NCBI GenBank assembly: GCA_038745855.1 | Contig: JBCDLC010000007.1 | Coordinates: 33,876-97,875 of the forward strand | From: UBA5336 sp038745855 | GTDB taxonomy: Bacteria > Pseudomonadota > Alphaproteobacteria > Caulobacterales > Hyphomonadaceae | DNA: 64,000 nt | Direction: 5' to 3' | Part shown: positions 34,168 to 42,850 of the stretch, in pieces | Layout of the letters: every line of letters begins with the position of its first letter | How positions within the stretch are numbered: position 1 is the stretch's first letter | The notes under the pieces: model-generated | Seen by the model: the letters and a program-made list of their open reading frames with translations, nothing else | What the model was told of the DNA's origin: nothing | Database searches by the model: none | Position numbers and translations under genes: made by a program

Positions 34168-34914
34168 CTACCCGTCGGTTGCGCAGGCCCAGAGCCCTTC
34201 GCCCTCAACCACATTCATCCGCGCAAGCAGCGTCCCGGCCCTTCGAGAGACGTAGGGTCCTGGTGGGTCGACCCGCCATTTGTGCGGGTTGGGTAGCACC
34301 GCAGCCAACAGCGCAGCTTCCCGGCGAGACAAGTCAGATGCAGACTTGCCAAAGCGCGCCTGTGCCGCCGCCTCGGCACCGAAGAGGCCGTCCCCCCATT
34401 CGGCCACGTTCAGGTAAACCTCCATCACCCGGCGCTTGCCCCAGGCAAAGTCGATAAAGACGCCCATCCACGCATCCCCGGCCTTGCGAACAAAGCCGCC
34501 GCCATTCCAGAGAAAGACGTTTTTCGCGGTTTGCTGCGTGATGGTGGAACCGCCGCGCAACCTTCGTCCTTCACGGAATTCCTCGAGGGCTTGCCCTATG
34601 GCGTCAGGGTCGATGCCCTCGTGATCGCAGAAGCGCGAGTCCTCCGCCGCGATCACCGCACTCACCAGATTAGGCGAGATGTCGTCAAGGGGGACCCACG
34701 TCCGCCGTATCTCCGCCCCGCCGACCCAGCGCTCGACCATCGTCAACGTCACGGGAGGGTTCACGACCCTGCTGGCCAGGGCGTAGACATGGATGAGCAC
34801 GAAGCTGAGCAAAAGTGCTTTCAGGATCAGTACGGGCCAGCGGCGCCAACGCGGTACAGCGTCAGGCAGTCTCCCATTCGTCCACAACTGACGCAGCGGG
34901 TTCTGACCCCACAT
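34168..34914 (-). CDS. mtgA: Monofunctional peptidoglycan glycosyltransferase
   Basis: It polymerises lipid II into glycan strands at the periplasmic face of the inner membrane. The 248-residue protein has one N-terminal membrane helix (about residues 27-45) and a GT51 domain: AAEDSRFCDHEGID with catalytic Glu91, RGGSTITQQTAKNVFLW, and KRRVMEVYLNVAEWG. No transpeptidase domain follows, which makes it MtgA and not a bifunctional PBP. The start at 34914 overlaps queG by 53 bases; a TTG further in would shorten the overlap but cut closer to the helix. Confidence 0.92.
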   Translation of the reverse strand: MWGQNPLRQLWTNGRLPDAVPRWRRWPVLILKALLLSFVLIHVYALASRVVNPPVTLTMVERWVGGAEIRRTWVPLDDISPNLVSAVIAAEDSRFCDHEGIDPDAIGQALEEFREGRRLRGGSTITQQTAKNVFLWNGGGFVRKAGDAWMGVFIDFAWGKRRVMEVYLNVAEWGDGLFGAEAAAQARFGKSASDLSRREAALLAAVLPNPHKWRVDPPGPYVSRRAGTLLARMNVVEGEGLWACATDG

Positions 34915-35968
34915 GGCGCGCGCGCTCCTCTTCAAAGCGCGACCTGTCGAGCTGCGCCAAGGCCCATATGGCAGCGCCGCGGACATCCTGCGAGGGGTCT
35001 GCCAGAAGTGGGATTAGGCTCTCCACAAGCTTCGGGCTGTTCGAGTTTCCGATTGCGATGGCGACGTTCCTCACAAAACGATCTCGACCGGTCCGCTTGA
35101 TCGGCGAGCCAGAGAAGACCTCCCGAAAAGTCTTGTCATCAAGGGCCGCGAGCGCGTCGAGGTCCGGTAGCTTGAGCTCCGCGCGCGCGTGGAACTGCGC
35201 CTCTTGCGACGTGGCGGCAAACTTGTTCCATGGGCAGGCCGACAGGCAATCGTCGCAGCCATAGATGCGGTTGCCGATGGCTTTACGGAAGTCCTTGGGG
35301 ATCGGCCCCTTGTGCTCGATGGTCAGGTAGGAAATGCAGCGCCGGGCATCGAGTTTGTAAGGGGCTGGAAACGCCGCTGTCGGGCAGGCATCGATGCACG
35401 CTGTGCAGGAGCCGCAATGGTCCGATTCTGGCGCATCGGGCTTGAGATCGGCGGTTGTCAGCATGACCCCGAGGAAAAGCCAATTGCCGAGACTGCGCGA
35501 AACCAGGTTGGTGTGCTTGCCCTGCCAACCCAGCCCGGCTTTTGCGGCCAGGGGCTTTTCCATAAGTGGTGCCGTGTCGACAAAAACCTTCACCGCTTCG
35601 CCCGTCTCTTCGGCGAAGGCGCGTGCAAGCTGTTTCAGACGCTTCTTGAGAACGTCGTGATAGTCCTTTCCGCAGGCATAGATGCTGATATTGCCCTTGG
35701 TGGTATGGGCAAGCGTGTCCAGCGGATTGTGGTCCGGCCCGTAGTTCAGGCCGACAACGATGGCCGAACGGGCTTCAGGCCACATCGCGGTCGGTGCCTG
35801 ACGGCGCGCCAGCGTTGTTTCCATCCACTCCATTTGACCGTGCCGACCTTCGGCCACGAATTCCGCTAACCGCGCACCGGCGTCCCAGGGCTCATCAGCG
35901 CGCGCAATTCGGCACACATCAAAGCCGATCGCTTCGGCAAGCAGCCTTGGATGGGTGAGGACGTCCAT
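34862..35968 (-). CDS. queG: Epoxyqueuosine reductase
   Basis: It makes queuosine from epoxyqueuosine in tRNA, the last step of the pathway, using cobalamin and two [4Fe-4S] clusters. The 368-residue protein has the N-terminal DUF1730 region (GLNYGPDH, ISIYACGKDYHDVLKKRL), two ferredoxin-type cluster motifs (CGSCTACIDACP and CDDCLSACPWNKF), and a C-terminal HEAT-like repeat (PKLVESLIPLLADPSQDVRGAAIWALAQL) that contacts tRNA. It overlaps mtgA and lies 36 bases below the GST gene, so the three form one transcription unit. Confidence 0.95.
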   Translation of the reverse strand: MDVLTHPRLLAEAIGFDVCRIARADEPWDAGARLAEFVAEGRHGQMEWMETTLARRQAPTAMWPEARSAIVVGLNYGPDHNPLDTLAHTTKGNISIYACGKDYHDVLKKRLKQLARAFAEETGEAVKVFVDTAPLMEKPLAAKAGLGWQGKHTNLVSRSLGNWLFLGVMLTTADLKPDAPESDHCGSCTACIDACPTAAFPAPYKLDARRCISYLTIEHKGPIPKDFRKAIGNRIYGCDDCLSACPWNKFAATSQEAQFHARAELKLPDLDALAALDDKTFREVFSGSPIKRTGRDRFVRNVAIAIGNSNSPKLVESLIPLLADPSQDVRGAAIWALAQLDRSRFEEERARHVGSEPAASVVDEWETA

Positions 35969-36004
35969 GACACTGAGTATAGGGCGCCTCAGCCGAAAAA
36001 GCGC

Positions 36005-36679
36005 TCAGAAATCCAGATCGTCATAGTGGTGGGCAGCGCGCGCGCCCTCAACCCGTTCCGACAGAAGCGGCCTGAAGCTCGGCCGCGATTTCATCCGCGC
36101 GTACCAGCCCTTGAGGTCGGGCACACCGCCCCAGTCCACATCGCCGAAATAGTCGAGACAAGAGAGCTGAGCTGCAACTGCCAGATCGGCCACCGAAAAG
36201 CCCCGGCCGCCGAGATAGGTCCGCTCCCCCGCCACGGCGTCAAGAAATGTGAGAAGCCCCCTGAGACCATGGGCACCTCGCCGCAATGCACTTGAATCCG
36301 GCTGCCGGTCCCGGCGGACCCACTGGGTGATCCGCTCGGCCAGCAGCGTTTCGTTCACCGGCCTGAACTGTTCCCGGGTCCAGTCCACCAGACGGCGCGC
36401 TTCAGCCCGGTCCTGCGCCGTGACCGGAAGAAGCCGAGGCGTCGGGTAAACCTCTTCGAGATGGGCGAGAATAGCCCCAAGCCCCACCACGTTCACGCGG
36501 CCCTCCACCATGGAATCGACGAGGGCAGGCGCCACCGCTCCAGGCGCCAGGCGGTCCAATTCGGGATTGACCACGTTCGGCGTCACCGCACAGCCCATGA
36601 CCTCCAACCCCTTCTCGGAAAGGGCCAGCCGGGCCGTCCGTCCAGCCGGGTCGAGCATCCAGTGGTAAAGCCGCTTCAT
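36005..36679 (-). CDS. Glutathione S-transferase family protein
   Basis: This 224-residue protein has a thioredoxin-fold N-terminal domain (MKRLYHWMLDPAGRTARLALSEKGLE, with VAPALVDS where the glutathione-binding cis-Pro is expected). The all-helical C-terminal domain contains GRGFSVADLAVAAQLSCLDYFGDVDW, the usual N-capping box of GST helix 6. The catalytic Ser/Cys is not clear. Substrate unknown. First gene of the gst-queG-mtgA unit. Confidence 0.85.
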   Translation of the reverse strand: MKRLYHWMLDPAGRTARLALSEKGLEVMGCAVTPNVVNPELDRLAPGAVAPALVDSMVEGRVNVVGLGAILAHLEEVYPTPRLLPVTAQDRAEARRLVDWTREQFRPVNETLLAERITQWVRRDRQPDSSALRRGAHGLRGLLTFLDAVAGERTYLGGRGFSVADLAVAAQLSCLDYFGDVDWGGVPDLKGWYARMKSRPSFRPLLSERVEGARAAHHYDDLDF

Positions 36680-36837
36680 CCCGGGAACGCTACGCGGGTA
36701 TGGTTAAGGCCGCGATACCGAGAGGCCGAAACGGGCCCCATGGGGCAACTGCGACAAGCGATCACTGCGAAGTGTTTCAATGCCCTTGAAAAACGCGCTA
36801 GAGACGCGGGAAACGGACCTTGAATTCGGAGCCACCC

Positions 36838-38763
36838 ATGAAGCGACCGGTCACTGCGCTCGCCGCGATTTTTGCCCTCAGCGCCTGCCAATTCGTTCCT
36901 TTCGGACAGGACACTGGACCCGCGCCCGTCGTGAACGGCGGCGAAGCAGCCAGCGCCTCCCAGGGCTCCGACCAGGCCGCTCCCGCTTTGACTGCCGTAT
37001 CGGCCGAATCCAGCGCTGAAACCGTGCGCCTCAATGCATGGTTCGAGACCAAGTTCGACGAACGCGTCGCCCGCAGCCCGATGAGCCAGACCTTCCTCGG
37101 CATCAAGGACGACTACGACAAATGGGACGACGTCTCGACCGCCAACCAGCTTGCCGAACTCGAGATCCAGCGGGCCGAGGTCGCCGAAATGCGCGCAACC
37201 TTCGACTTCGACGCCCTCGATGACCAGGGAAAGATCTCCTGGCGCCTGGCCGAATACGATCTCGAGCGTGCCGAAGCGTCGTTCCCCTATCGGAACCATT
37301 CCTACACCTTCAATCAGATGTTCGGCGCCCAGTCCCGGATCCCTGCCTTCATGGTCAACCAGCACCAGGTCACCTCCAAATCCGACGCCGAAGCCTACAT
37401 TTCCCGCCTGAAGGGCATCGAGACCTATCTCGGCCAGAACATCGAGAATGCCATAGAGAGCTCGCGCCAGGCCATCCGGCCTCCGCTCTTCGTCTACGAT
37501 TTCGTCCTCGACGACGCCCGCAACGTGATCACGGGTGCGCCATTCCCCGGCAGCGATCCTGAAACCTCCAGCCCCCTGATGGAGGACATCACCGCCAAGA
37601 TCGATGCCCTCGCCCAGAACGGCGATATCACAGTCGCCGAAGCCGACACGCTGAAGGCTGCCGCCAGTGACGCGCTTGTCGCCCATGTCGGCCCCGCTTA
37701 CCAACGGCTCATCGCCTTCATGGAGTCCGAACAATCCGTTGCCACGACCGATGACGGCGTCTGGAAACTGCCCAATGGGCGCGACTATTACGACACGCGC
37801 CTTCAGATGATGACCACCACGGACATGACCGCCGACGAGATCCATGATCTGGGCCTCGCCGAAGTTGCCCGTATCCACGATGAGATGCGCGCCATCATGG
37901 TCCAGGTGGGCTTTGACGGCAGCCTGCAGGACTTCTTCGATTTCACCCGCTCGGACCCGCAATTCTTCAAGCCGAACACAGAGGAAGGCAAATCGGAATA
38001 CCTCGCTGAAGCCACCGCCATGATCGACACCATGCGCGAGGCCCTGCCCAGCCAGTTCAACACCTTCCCCGAGGCCGAGATGATCGTGAAGGCCGTCGAG
38101 CCCTTCCGCGAGAAATCGGCGGGCAAGGCCTTCTACCAACGCCCGGCGCCCGATGGTTCCCGGCCCGGAATCTACTATGCCAACCTCTATGACATGGCCC
38201 AGATGCCGATCTACCAGATGGAGGCGTTGGCCTACCATGAGGGCATTCCCGGCCACCATATGCAGCTTGCCATCAGCCAGGAACTCGAGGGCCTTCCCCG
38301 CTTCCGGAAATTCGGCGGCTACACCGCATACACCGAGGGCTGGGGGCTCTATTCGGAGTATTTCCCGAAGGAAATGGGCTTCTACGAAGACCCCTATTCC
38401 GACTTTGGCCGCCTCGCCATGGAGCTTTGGCGCGCGGCCCGGCTCGTGGTCGATACCGGCCTCCACTCCAAGCGCTGGACCCGGGAAGAGGCGATCGATT
38501 ACCTCATCGAGAACACGCCCAACCCGGCCGACGATGCCCGAAAGGCCATCGAGCGGTACATCGTGATGCCGGGCCAGGCGACGGCCTACAAGATCGGCAT
38601 GAACAAGATCCTCGAGCTGCGTGAAACGGCCCGAACCGAACTTGGCGACGATTTCGACATCCGCGCCTTCCACGATGTCGTCCTGAAGAACGGCCCCGTC
38701 CCCCTCGCCGTCCTCGAGGAAACCGTCAACGACTGGATCGAGGACACAAACACCGCAGCCTGA
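36838..38763 (+). CDS. DUF885-family lipoprotein, probable zinc metallopeptidase
   Basis: This 641-residue protein begins with a lipoprotein signal (MKRPVTALAAIFALSAC). It belongs to the DUF885 family (M32-like gluzincin), shown by EALAYHEGIPGHHMQLA, which supplies HExxxxH-type zinc ligands and the catalytic Glu, followed by YTEGWGLYSEY with the third ligand. The family is widespread in alphaproteobacteria and expected to cleave peptides or dipeptides in the periplasm. The chosen ATG at 36838 begins the signal peptide, six codons after the first ATG in frame. A GC-rich hairpin follows the stop. Confidence 0.88.
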   Translation: MKRPVTALAAIFALSACQFVPFGQDTGPAPVVNGGEAASASQGSDQAAPALTAVSAESSAETVRLNAWFETKFDERVARSPMSQTFLGIKDDYDKWDDVSTANQLAELEIQRAEVAEMRATFDFDALDDQGKISWRLAEYDLERAEASFPYRNHSYTFNQMFGAQSRIPAFMVNQHQVTSKSDAEAYISRLKGIETYLGQNIENAIESSRQAIRPPLFVYDFVLDDARNVITGAPFPGSDPETSSPLMEDITAKIDALAQNGDITVAEADTLKAAASDALVAHVGPAYQRLIAFMESEQSVATTDDGVWKLPNGRDYYDTRLQMMTTTDMTADEIHDLGLAEVARIHDEMRAIMVQVGFDGSLQDFFDFTRSDPQFFKPNTEEGKSEYLAEATAMIDTMREALPSQFNTFPEAEMIVKAVEPFREKSAGKAFYQRPAPDGSRPGIYYANLYDMAQMPIYQMEALAYHEGIPGHHMQLAISQELEGLPRFRKFGGYTAYTEGWGLYSEYFPKEMGFYEDPYSDFGRLAMELWRAARLVVDTGLHSKRWTREEAIDYLIENTPNPADDARKAIERYIVMPGQATAYKIGMNKILELRETARTELGDDFDIRAFHDVVLKNGPVPLAVLEETVNDWIEDTNTAA

Positions 38764-38768
38764 GCAGG

Positions 38769-38799
38769 CTGCAGCCCCCCCCAACGGGCGGGGGCGCTT
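38769..38799 (+). terminator. GC hairpin after the DUF885 gene
   Basis: GCCCCCC and GGGGGC pair around a CCAACGGGC loop, followed by TTCGCTCTTTATG. The U content after the stem is modest. It is the only plausible stop signal for the DUF885 gene. Confidence 0.4.
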
Positions 38800-38804
38800 C
38801 GCTC

Positions 38805-38863
38805 TTTATGCTTGGATCGCCCGCTGGGCTCCGGGCTTTGCCCTACGCGACGCGATGGATCCG
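38805..38863 (+). repeat. R1 dispersed repeat, copy a
   Basis: It begins TTTATGCTTGGATCGCCC and ends CGCGATGGATCCGG. Two more copies lie at 63547-63610 and 63811-63875. An inner hairpin GGGC-TTT-GCCC is visible, and GGATC is found near both ends in inverted form. This is a REP-like, non-coding element; no transposase is nearby. Confidence 0.7.
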
Positions 38864-39093
38864 GCTGAAGGCTCTGGGCCTTTCCCGGCCCCGCCCCAAC
38901 GCGCCTCCCTCGCCTTGTGGGGTGCGAGGATCAGCGATCGATGAAATCGATCGCCCGAGCACGGATAGGGGGCGGGGTCACCGCCGTCGATACACACCCA
39001 CCAGCGGCGTACAGCCCAGCCCCCATCCCCAATCAGAACTTATCCAACACTTTCCTCGCCTAGCGCACTGTAATCATTGAACTTCCCTTAAAC

Positions 39094-39133
39094 TTATCCT
39101 CCCCCTCGGCGGCAGTGGTATACTCCGCCTCAA
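39094..39133 (+). promoter_or_regulatory. Candidate promoter of 221-aa gene copy 2, likely near-leaderless
   Basis: TATACT (39119-39124) is a good -10 and lies nine bases before the ATG. TTATCC (39094-39099) is shared with copy 1, though 19 bases from the -10. The bases between -10 and ATG (CCGCCTCAA) hold no Shine-Dalgarno sequence. Transcription would start almost at the initiation codon. Confidence 0.45.
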
Positions 39134-39799
39134 ATGTCGAACATCACCGACACCATAGAAGAGCTGCGCCCCTTCGGCGAGCAGCTATATACCCGCGTGA
39201 TCGGCCGAGATGACCTCCATCTCGCGCCCGACTTTCTCACGCGGGCGGCTGCTGCACGTCTGAAGGCCGGCATCGCCATGCTCGAGTCCTGGATCCGGCG
39301 GGCCCTGATCCTGCTCGCCCTTGAAATCGAGCCCACCCTCTCAAACGACGACCACCCCCACATCCGGTACTACCGAGAGCGCAAGCTGAGCTCGCCCACG
39401 CATTCCCTCCGCATCTTCCCAAGCGGCGCCCCCTTCGACCGCACCCGCTTCGAAGCGCTGAAGGCCGCCGCAAGAGCCAAATCGCAAACCTACCCCGGCC
39501 ACCATCAGCCGAGCGGTCCCATAGACTCGGGCCCCCTCCTCAGTCGCCTCGCGGCCCTCAAGGCCCTCATCGACGACCCCGCCGCCAGAGCAAGGCGCCT
39601 CGCCTACCACCTCGCCCGCCGCCGCCCCGGCCTCCTGAGAGCACCGCCCTACCGCGGCCCCCACAGCGGCCAACAATTCGGCACCGAACCCGGCGCGCTT
39701 CATGATAGTTTCGCCGTCGCAATCCTCGAGCAAAGCCGAGCGAGACCTCCACCCCTGGGCCGAGCCCCCAACAACAGCCCCAGAATCCGCCAGCTCTAA
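39134..39799 (+). CDS. Unrecognised 221-aa protein, dispersed gene family copy 2
   Basis: This protein is the same length as copy 1 at 3337-4002 and differs by about 13 residues, clustered around positions 85-125; the last 70 residues or so are identical. The N-terminal half (NITDTIEELRPFGEQLYTR) is followed by a Leu/Ile-rich helix. The C-terminal half is Arg/Pro-rich (RRRPGLLRAPPYRGPHSG) and ends RIRQL. There is no signal peptide and no known motif. The 5' flank (CTGTAATC, TTATCC, -10 and CAA-ATG) and the first 50 bases of the 3' flank are shared with copy 1, so a whole unit was duplicated. Function unknown. Confidence 0.7.
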   Translation: MSNITDTIEELRPFGEQLYTRVIGRDDLHLAPDFLTRAAAARLKAGIAMLESWIRRALILLALEIEPTLSNDDHPHIRYYRERKLSSPTHSLRIFPSGAPFDRTRFEALKAAARAKSQTYPGHHQPSGPIDSGPLLSRLAALKALIDDPAARARRLAYHLARRRPGLLRAPPYRGPHSGQQFGTEPGALHDSFAVAILEQSRARPPPLGRAPNNSPRIRQL

Positions 39800-40018
39800 C
39801 CCAGCGCACGGAAACACGAGCGGCTGCCTGAAATTCATCGAACGAAGAAACCCCAGCAAACCGGAGCCAAAACCCAAAGCCCCACGCCCGCGTCCGCGCG
39901 GATCAGGGGCAGAGCCCAAATTCAGCGTCCCGCCCCGACGCCCAGCGTCGCAAGGGCGACCGCCCGCCGGCGCAACTGCGCCGCCCCCGCGGAGGCGCCA
40001 CGCGCCGCGAGCGAAAGA
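39800..40018 (+). repeat. Conserved 3' flank of the 221-aa gene unit, with R2 repeat
   Basis: After the stop, the sequence matches, in order, the 3' flank of copy 3 (reverse strand, 63956 back to about 63660). The shared blocks are GAAACCCCAGCAAACCGGAGCC, then AAGCCCC.CGCCCGC, then a block ending GCGTCGCAAGG.CGACCG, and last an R2 hairpin unit at 39977-40014. In copy 3 an R1 unit sits between the first and second blocks; here it is absent. No gene is seen. Confidence 0.65.
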
Positions 40019-40513
40019 TCAGCCTTGGCCCGTTTCCGGTGTCGGGAAACAGTCGCCGGACCAGGGCTCCAGGGCGCTGTCCATCATGGTTCGGTTCGAG
40101 AAGTCGATGCAGGCAAACCCGACGTCCCGGACCAGTTCGGTGGCCTGTTGTTCGGCCCAGGCATGGGCGCAGGCGGCCTGGTCTGGCGCTTTCGATGAGG
40201 CATCGGCGCCGGGCCGTCTATAGAGGTTGATGAAGTCGGTGACGCACCGGCCGTATTCAGCCACGTCGCTGTTGAAGGCATCGCGCGCGGCCTGGGCCGC
40301 GAGCAGGTCAGGGAGACTGCCATAGGGGCCTGGAACCATCGGAGGCTCTATGGCCCCGCAGGCGTCCATCACGATCGCCTTTCCCTGCCGGGTCTGGTCG
40401 CCTGGGCAGGTCCGGAAATCGCCGGCCGGCACGATGTCCTGGGCAAACGCCGGTGCGGTGAGCAGCAGTGCGAGACTGCCCGTGATCATTGTTCGAAACG
40501 GTTTGCGCGTCAT
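40019..40513 (-). CDS. Cysteine-containing exported protein of unknown function
   Basis: This 164-residue protein has a clear signal peptide (MTRKPFRTMITGSLALLLTAPAFA-QD). The mature domain has six Cys (TCPGD, DACGA, RCVTD, AACAH, FACID, GDCFP), an even number suited to three disulfides in the periplasm. No family is recognised. The ATG at 40513 starts the signal peptide; a much longer open frame upstream overlaps the motA coding region and is rejected. It is divergent from motA. Confidence 0.65.
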   Translation of the reverse strand: MTRKPFRTMITGSLALLLTAPAFAQDIVPAGDFRTCPGDQTRQGKAIVMDACGAIEPPMVPGPYGSLPDLLAAQAARDAFNSDVAEYGRCVTDFINLYRRPGADASSKAPDQAACAHAWAEQQATELVRDVGFACIDFSNRTMMDSALEPWSGDCFPTPETGQG

Positions 40514-40709
40514 TGGCCCCACTCCTCTCCAATCCTGATCGTTTCCCGGCCCTCCGGTGCGACAGCTACCAAAGCGGCCCCAAGCCATCAATCGTTTACC
40601 TGCGTGAGGCGATGCAAAGCGCTGGCCATCCCGGATGTGGGGCGTGCACCTCGGCTTAAGCCTGTTGGCCGTACAGTGGGGTTTGGACGATTGGCGAAAG
40701 CAGGCGGTC

Positions 40710-41609
40710 ATGGGCCAGATCATCGGTTTCCTTCTCATGTTGGCGCTGATCACAGGGGGGGTGATCTCAACCGGCGCGACGCCGGTTCTGGCTGCGCTGC
40801 CGTTTGAACTGGGCCTGATTGGCGGAACGGCGCTGGCCGCGCTGCTCATCGGCAACGCGCCTTCCATTGCTGGCGATGCCCTGCGCGGACTGGGTTTGGC
40901 GGTCACGGGGAGCCGGTGGAAGCGGGCGGATTTCACGGCGCTGCTCGGCGCGCTCCACGGCACGTTGACCTTGGTGCGGCGCGGGGGGGCACCGGCCATC
41001 GACGCTGTGTTCGAGGCGCCGGAAGGATCGGAAATGCTTCGCCGCGCGACGAGACTGCTTGAGGACCGGGATGCCATGAACCTGCTTGAGGAAAGTGCCA
41101 GACACCTTGCGGCGGGATCGCTTGATCGCCCGATGCAAGCCCACCAATTGGCCGATCAGATGCAGCGCACCGTGGCAGCCGCTCACCATCGCCGCATGCA
41201 AGCGGTCGGCGCGTTGCAATCCATGGCAGATGCCTTGCCAGCGCTTGGTATCGTTGCGGCGGTTCTCGGGATCATCAAGACGATGACGGCGATCGACGAG
41301 TCCGAGGCCGTCATCGGGGCAATGATTGCAACGGCACTGCTCGGCACGTTCCTGGGCGTGTTTCTCGCCTATGGCCTGGTTGGACCGCTCGCCAACCGGT
41401 TTGCACAAGTGGTCGATGAGGAGCTGCTTGCGCTGGATGTCATCGAGGCGGTCATATCCGCGGCGGCGGGCGGGAGCGCTCCAAGGCTCGCGATTGAGGC
41501 GGGCCGGAACGCTTTGCCGCTCGCGCTGAGGCCCGACGATGCTGCGATCGATGCCGCACTATCGGCGGTGGGCGGGCCGCTCAGGGTCGTTCATCGGGGT
41601 GCTGCCTGA
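40710..41609 (+). CDS. motA: Flagellar motor stator protein MotA
   Basis: This 299-residue inner-membrane protein forms the proton channel with MotB. The N-terminus GQIIGFLLMLALITGGVIS and ELGLIGGTALAALLIGN are the first two membrane helices. ADALPALGIVAAVLGIIKTM contains the conserved Pro of helix 3, and GTFLGVFLAYGLVGPLANR is helix 4. The cytoplasmic loop is Arg/Leu-rich. The start at 40710 matches the family N-terminus; an earlier frame start at 40635 does not. No motB lies nearby, as in Caulobacter, where the two are unlinked. Confidence 0.9.
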   Translation: MGQIIGFLLMLALITGGVISTGATPVLAALPFELGLIGGTALAALLIGNAPSIAGDALRGLGLAVTGSRWKRADFTALLGALHGTLTLVRRGGAPAIDAVFEAPEGSEMLRRATRLLEDRDAMNLLEESARHLAAGSLDRPMQAHQLADQMQRTVAAAHHRRMQAVGALQSMADALPALGIVAAVLGIIKTMTAIDESEAVIGAMIATALLGTFLGVFLAYGLVGPLANRFAQVVDEELLALDVIEAVISAAAGGSAPRLAIEAGRNALPLALRPDDAAIDAALSAVGGPLRVVHRGAA

Positions 41610-41703
41610 AGGTTAACGGCAAGCGCTGAGTTTTCCAGGGCGCCTAGACGGTGAATTGAGTGTTTTCGAGTAGGACAGCGGGAGAGCTGAAGGAGCTGCA
41701 ACG

Positions 41704-42192
41704 ATGCATCACGACGCCGAACCCGAAATCTTGGAAGACGCTCCAAAACTGCCGATCACGCACTGGCCCAAGGGGACACCGGAGCGGATCGTGACGGGAG
41801 CGACAGGCTTCATGACAGTGTTCATGGCCCTTCGGACGGCAGATTTCACGCCCACCGATATCACCGGCGATACCGCGATGTGGGAAGTCGCCATTATGCG
41901 GACTGTTGCGTTCGCTGCCCTCACGATCTGGGCGACGTTCACGATCGGTATTCCCCGCCGCGGCGTTTCCGCCATGACGGTGATGGTGTTCGCCCTGTTC
42001 CAGGAGTGGATATTGATGCCGATTGCGGGTCACCAGATGTCGTTCTCCGCAGCGGCCGCCAGTGGTGTCGTGCTCGCTTTCCTGGGCTTCCAGTTCTATT
42101 GGAACCGGGCTGTCCAGAAGCTCCGCGAAGAGGGGTACGACGAGCAAGGTGAGGCCCTGTCCCCCGATGAGCAGCGGTACATTGCCGTCTGA
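41704..42192 (+). CDS. Membrane protein of unknown function
   Basis: This 162-residue protein has a polar N-terminal tail (about 30 residues), three or four membrane segments (near 31-45, 62-82, 88-108 and 112-131) and a charged C-terminal tail (EEGYDEQGEALSPDEQ). The start is supported by AAGGAG eight bases before the ATG. No family is recognised. It follows motA by 94 bases on the same strand, but no functional link is evident. Confidence 0.6.
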   Translation: MHHDAEPEILEDAPKLPITHWPKGTPERIVTGATGFMTVFMALRTADFTPTDITGDTAMWEVAIMRTVAFAALTIWATFTIGIPRRGVSAMTVMVFALFQEWILMPIAGHQMSFSAAAASGVVLAFLGFQFYWNRAVQKLREEGYDEQGEALSPDEQRYIAV

Positions 42193-42297
42193 TCACGGCA
42201 AGGATCGGCGGGCCGGTAAAAGCGCATCGGCGCGATCAACACCTTGACTTATGCTACCGAAACGGGCGCCTTTCCTTTCGAGGAAATGGAGGGCCCC

Positions 42298-42840
42298 ATG
42301 TCGCGGTTCGAGGATCTGTTGGAAACGGTTGCGCGCTACCAGGTGCTGGCCGCCGAGAATTACGGCCGTATCCGGACGTTGGCCGAGGACCTGAAAGATG
42401 GCTTCTGCGGGTATCTTGGAACAGACACTGGGGTCTGCGTCCATCTTGTTCCACCGGTCGGGCCCTTCGAACCAAAGGCCTATGGTGACCAGGCCTTTTC
42501 GATTCCCCCGCGCGGTTTTCGGCCCCTGGGGCCGGTTTCGTTTGGGGTTGCTGTTCGCGTTACGCCGGGAACGGATTGGCTGAGGATCACGCTGGAGTGC
42601 AGGAAGGCCGGCGATGTCTTCACCGTTCAGATCCAGGGCGGGGAGGAATTCGAATTCGAACTGCCGCTGTCGGATGTTGATCCAGATCCTTTCTTCGACA
42701 GCCTCTATAATCACATCCATTCGTGGTTTGCCGTACGTATAGAGCGCTACGAAGAGGGCGATTACGGTTCGCGCGAAATAGGTTTCGACTTTACGGACGG
42801 GGAAAACAGCGTCAGCCCTGCTGAAGGTTTGACGGCCTAA
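42298..42840 (+). CDS. Soluble protein of unknown function
   Basis: This 180-residue protein without signal or membrane segment has a helical N-terminus (FEDLLETVARYQVLAAENYGRI) and a likely beta-rich middle. The C-terminal half is strongly acidic (GGEEFEFELPLSDVDPDPFFDS). The start at 42298 follows GGAGG with a five-base spacer; earlier in-frame ATGs lack this. The antiporter gene begins ten bases after its stop, so the pair is likely cotranscribed. I do not recognise the family. Confidence 0.6.
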   Translation: MSRFEDLLETVARYQVLAAENYGRIRTLAEDLKDGFCGYLGTDTGVCVHLVPPVGPFEPKAYGDQAFSIPPRGFRPLGPVSFGVAVRVTPGTDWLRITLECRKAGDVFTVQIQGGEEFEFELPLSDVDPDPFFDSLYNHIHSWFAVRIERYEEGDYGSREIGFDFTDGENSVSPAEGLTA

Positions 42841-42850
42841 CAAACGACAT

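Larger units (their letters stand above)
38764..39133. other. Intergenic repeat region before 221-aa gene copy 2
   Basis: This 370-base gap holds the GC hairpin, one R1 repeat (38805-38863), an 8-bp inverted repeat CGATCGAT-GAA-ATCGATCG (38935-38953) and the AT-richer promoter region of copy 2 (39040-39133). Frames in it have no coding character. Confidence 0.6.

Noticed and set aside
36676..38784. 702-codon minus-strand frame over the DUF885 gene
   Set aside because: Antisense to the HEGIPGH-containing peptidase; Gly/Val-rich shadow translation.
40514..40709. Flagellar-type promoter before motA
   Set aside because: Neither a sigma-54 (-24/-12) nor a sigma-28 pattern could be fitted with correct spacing.
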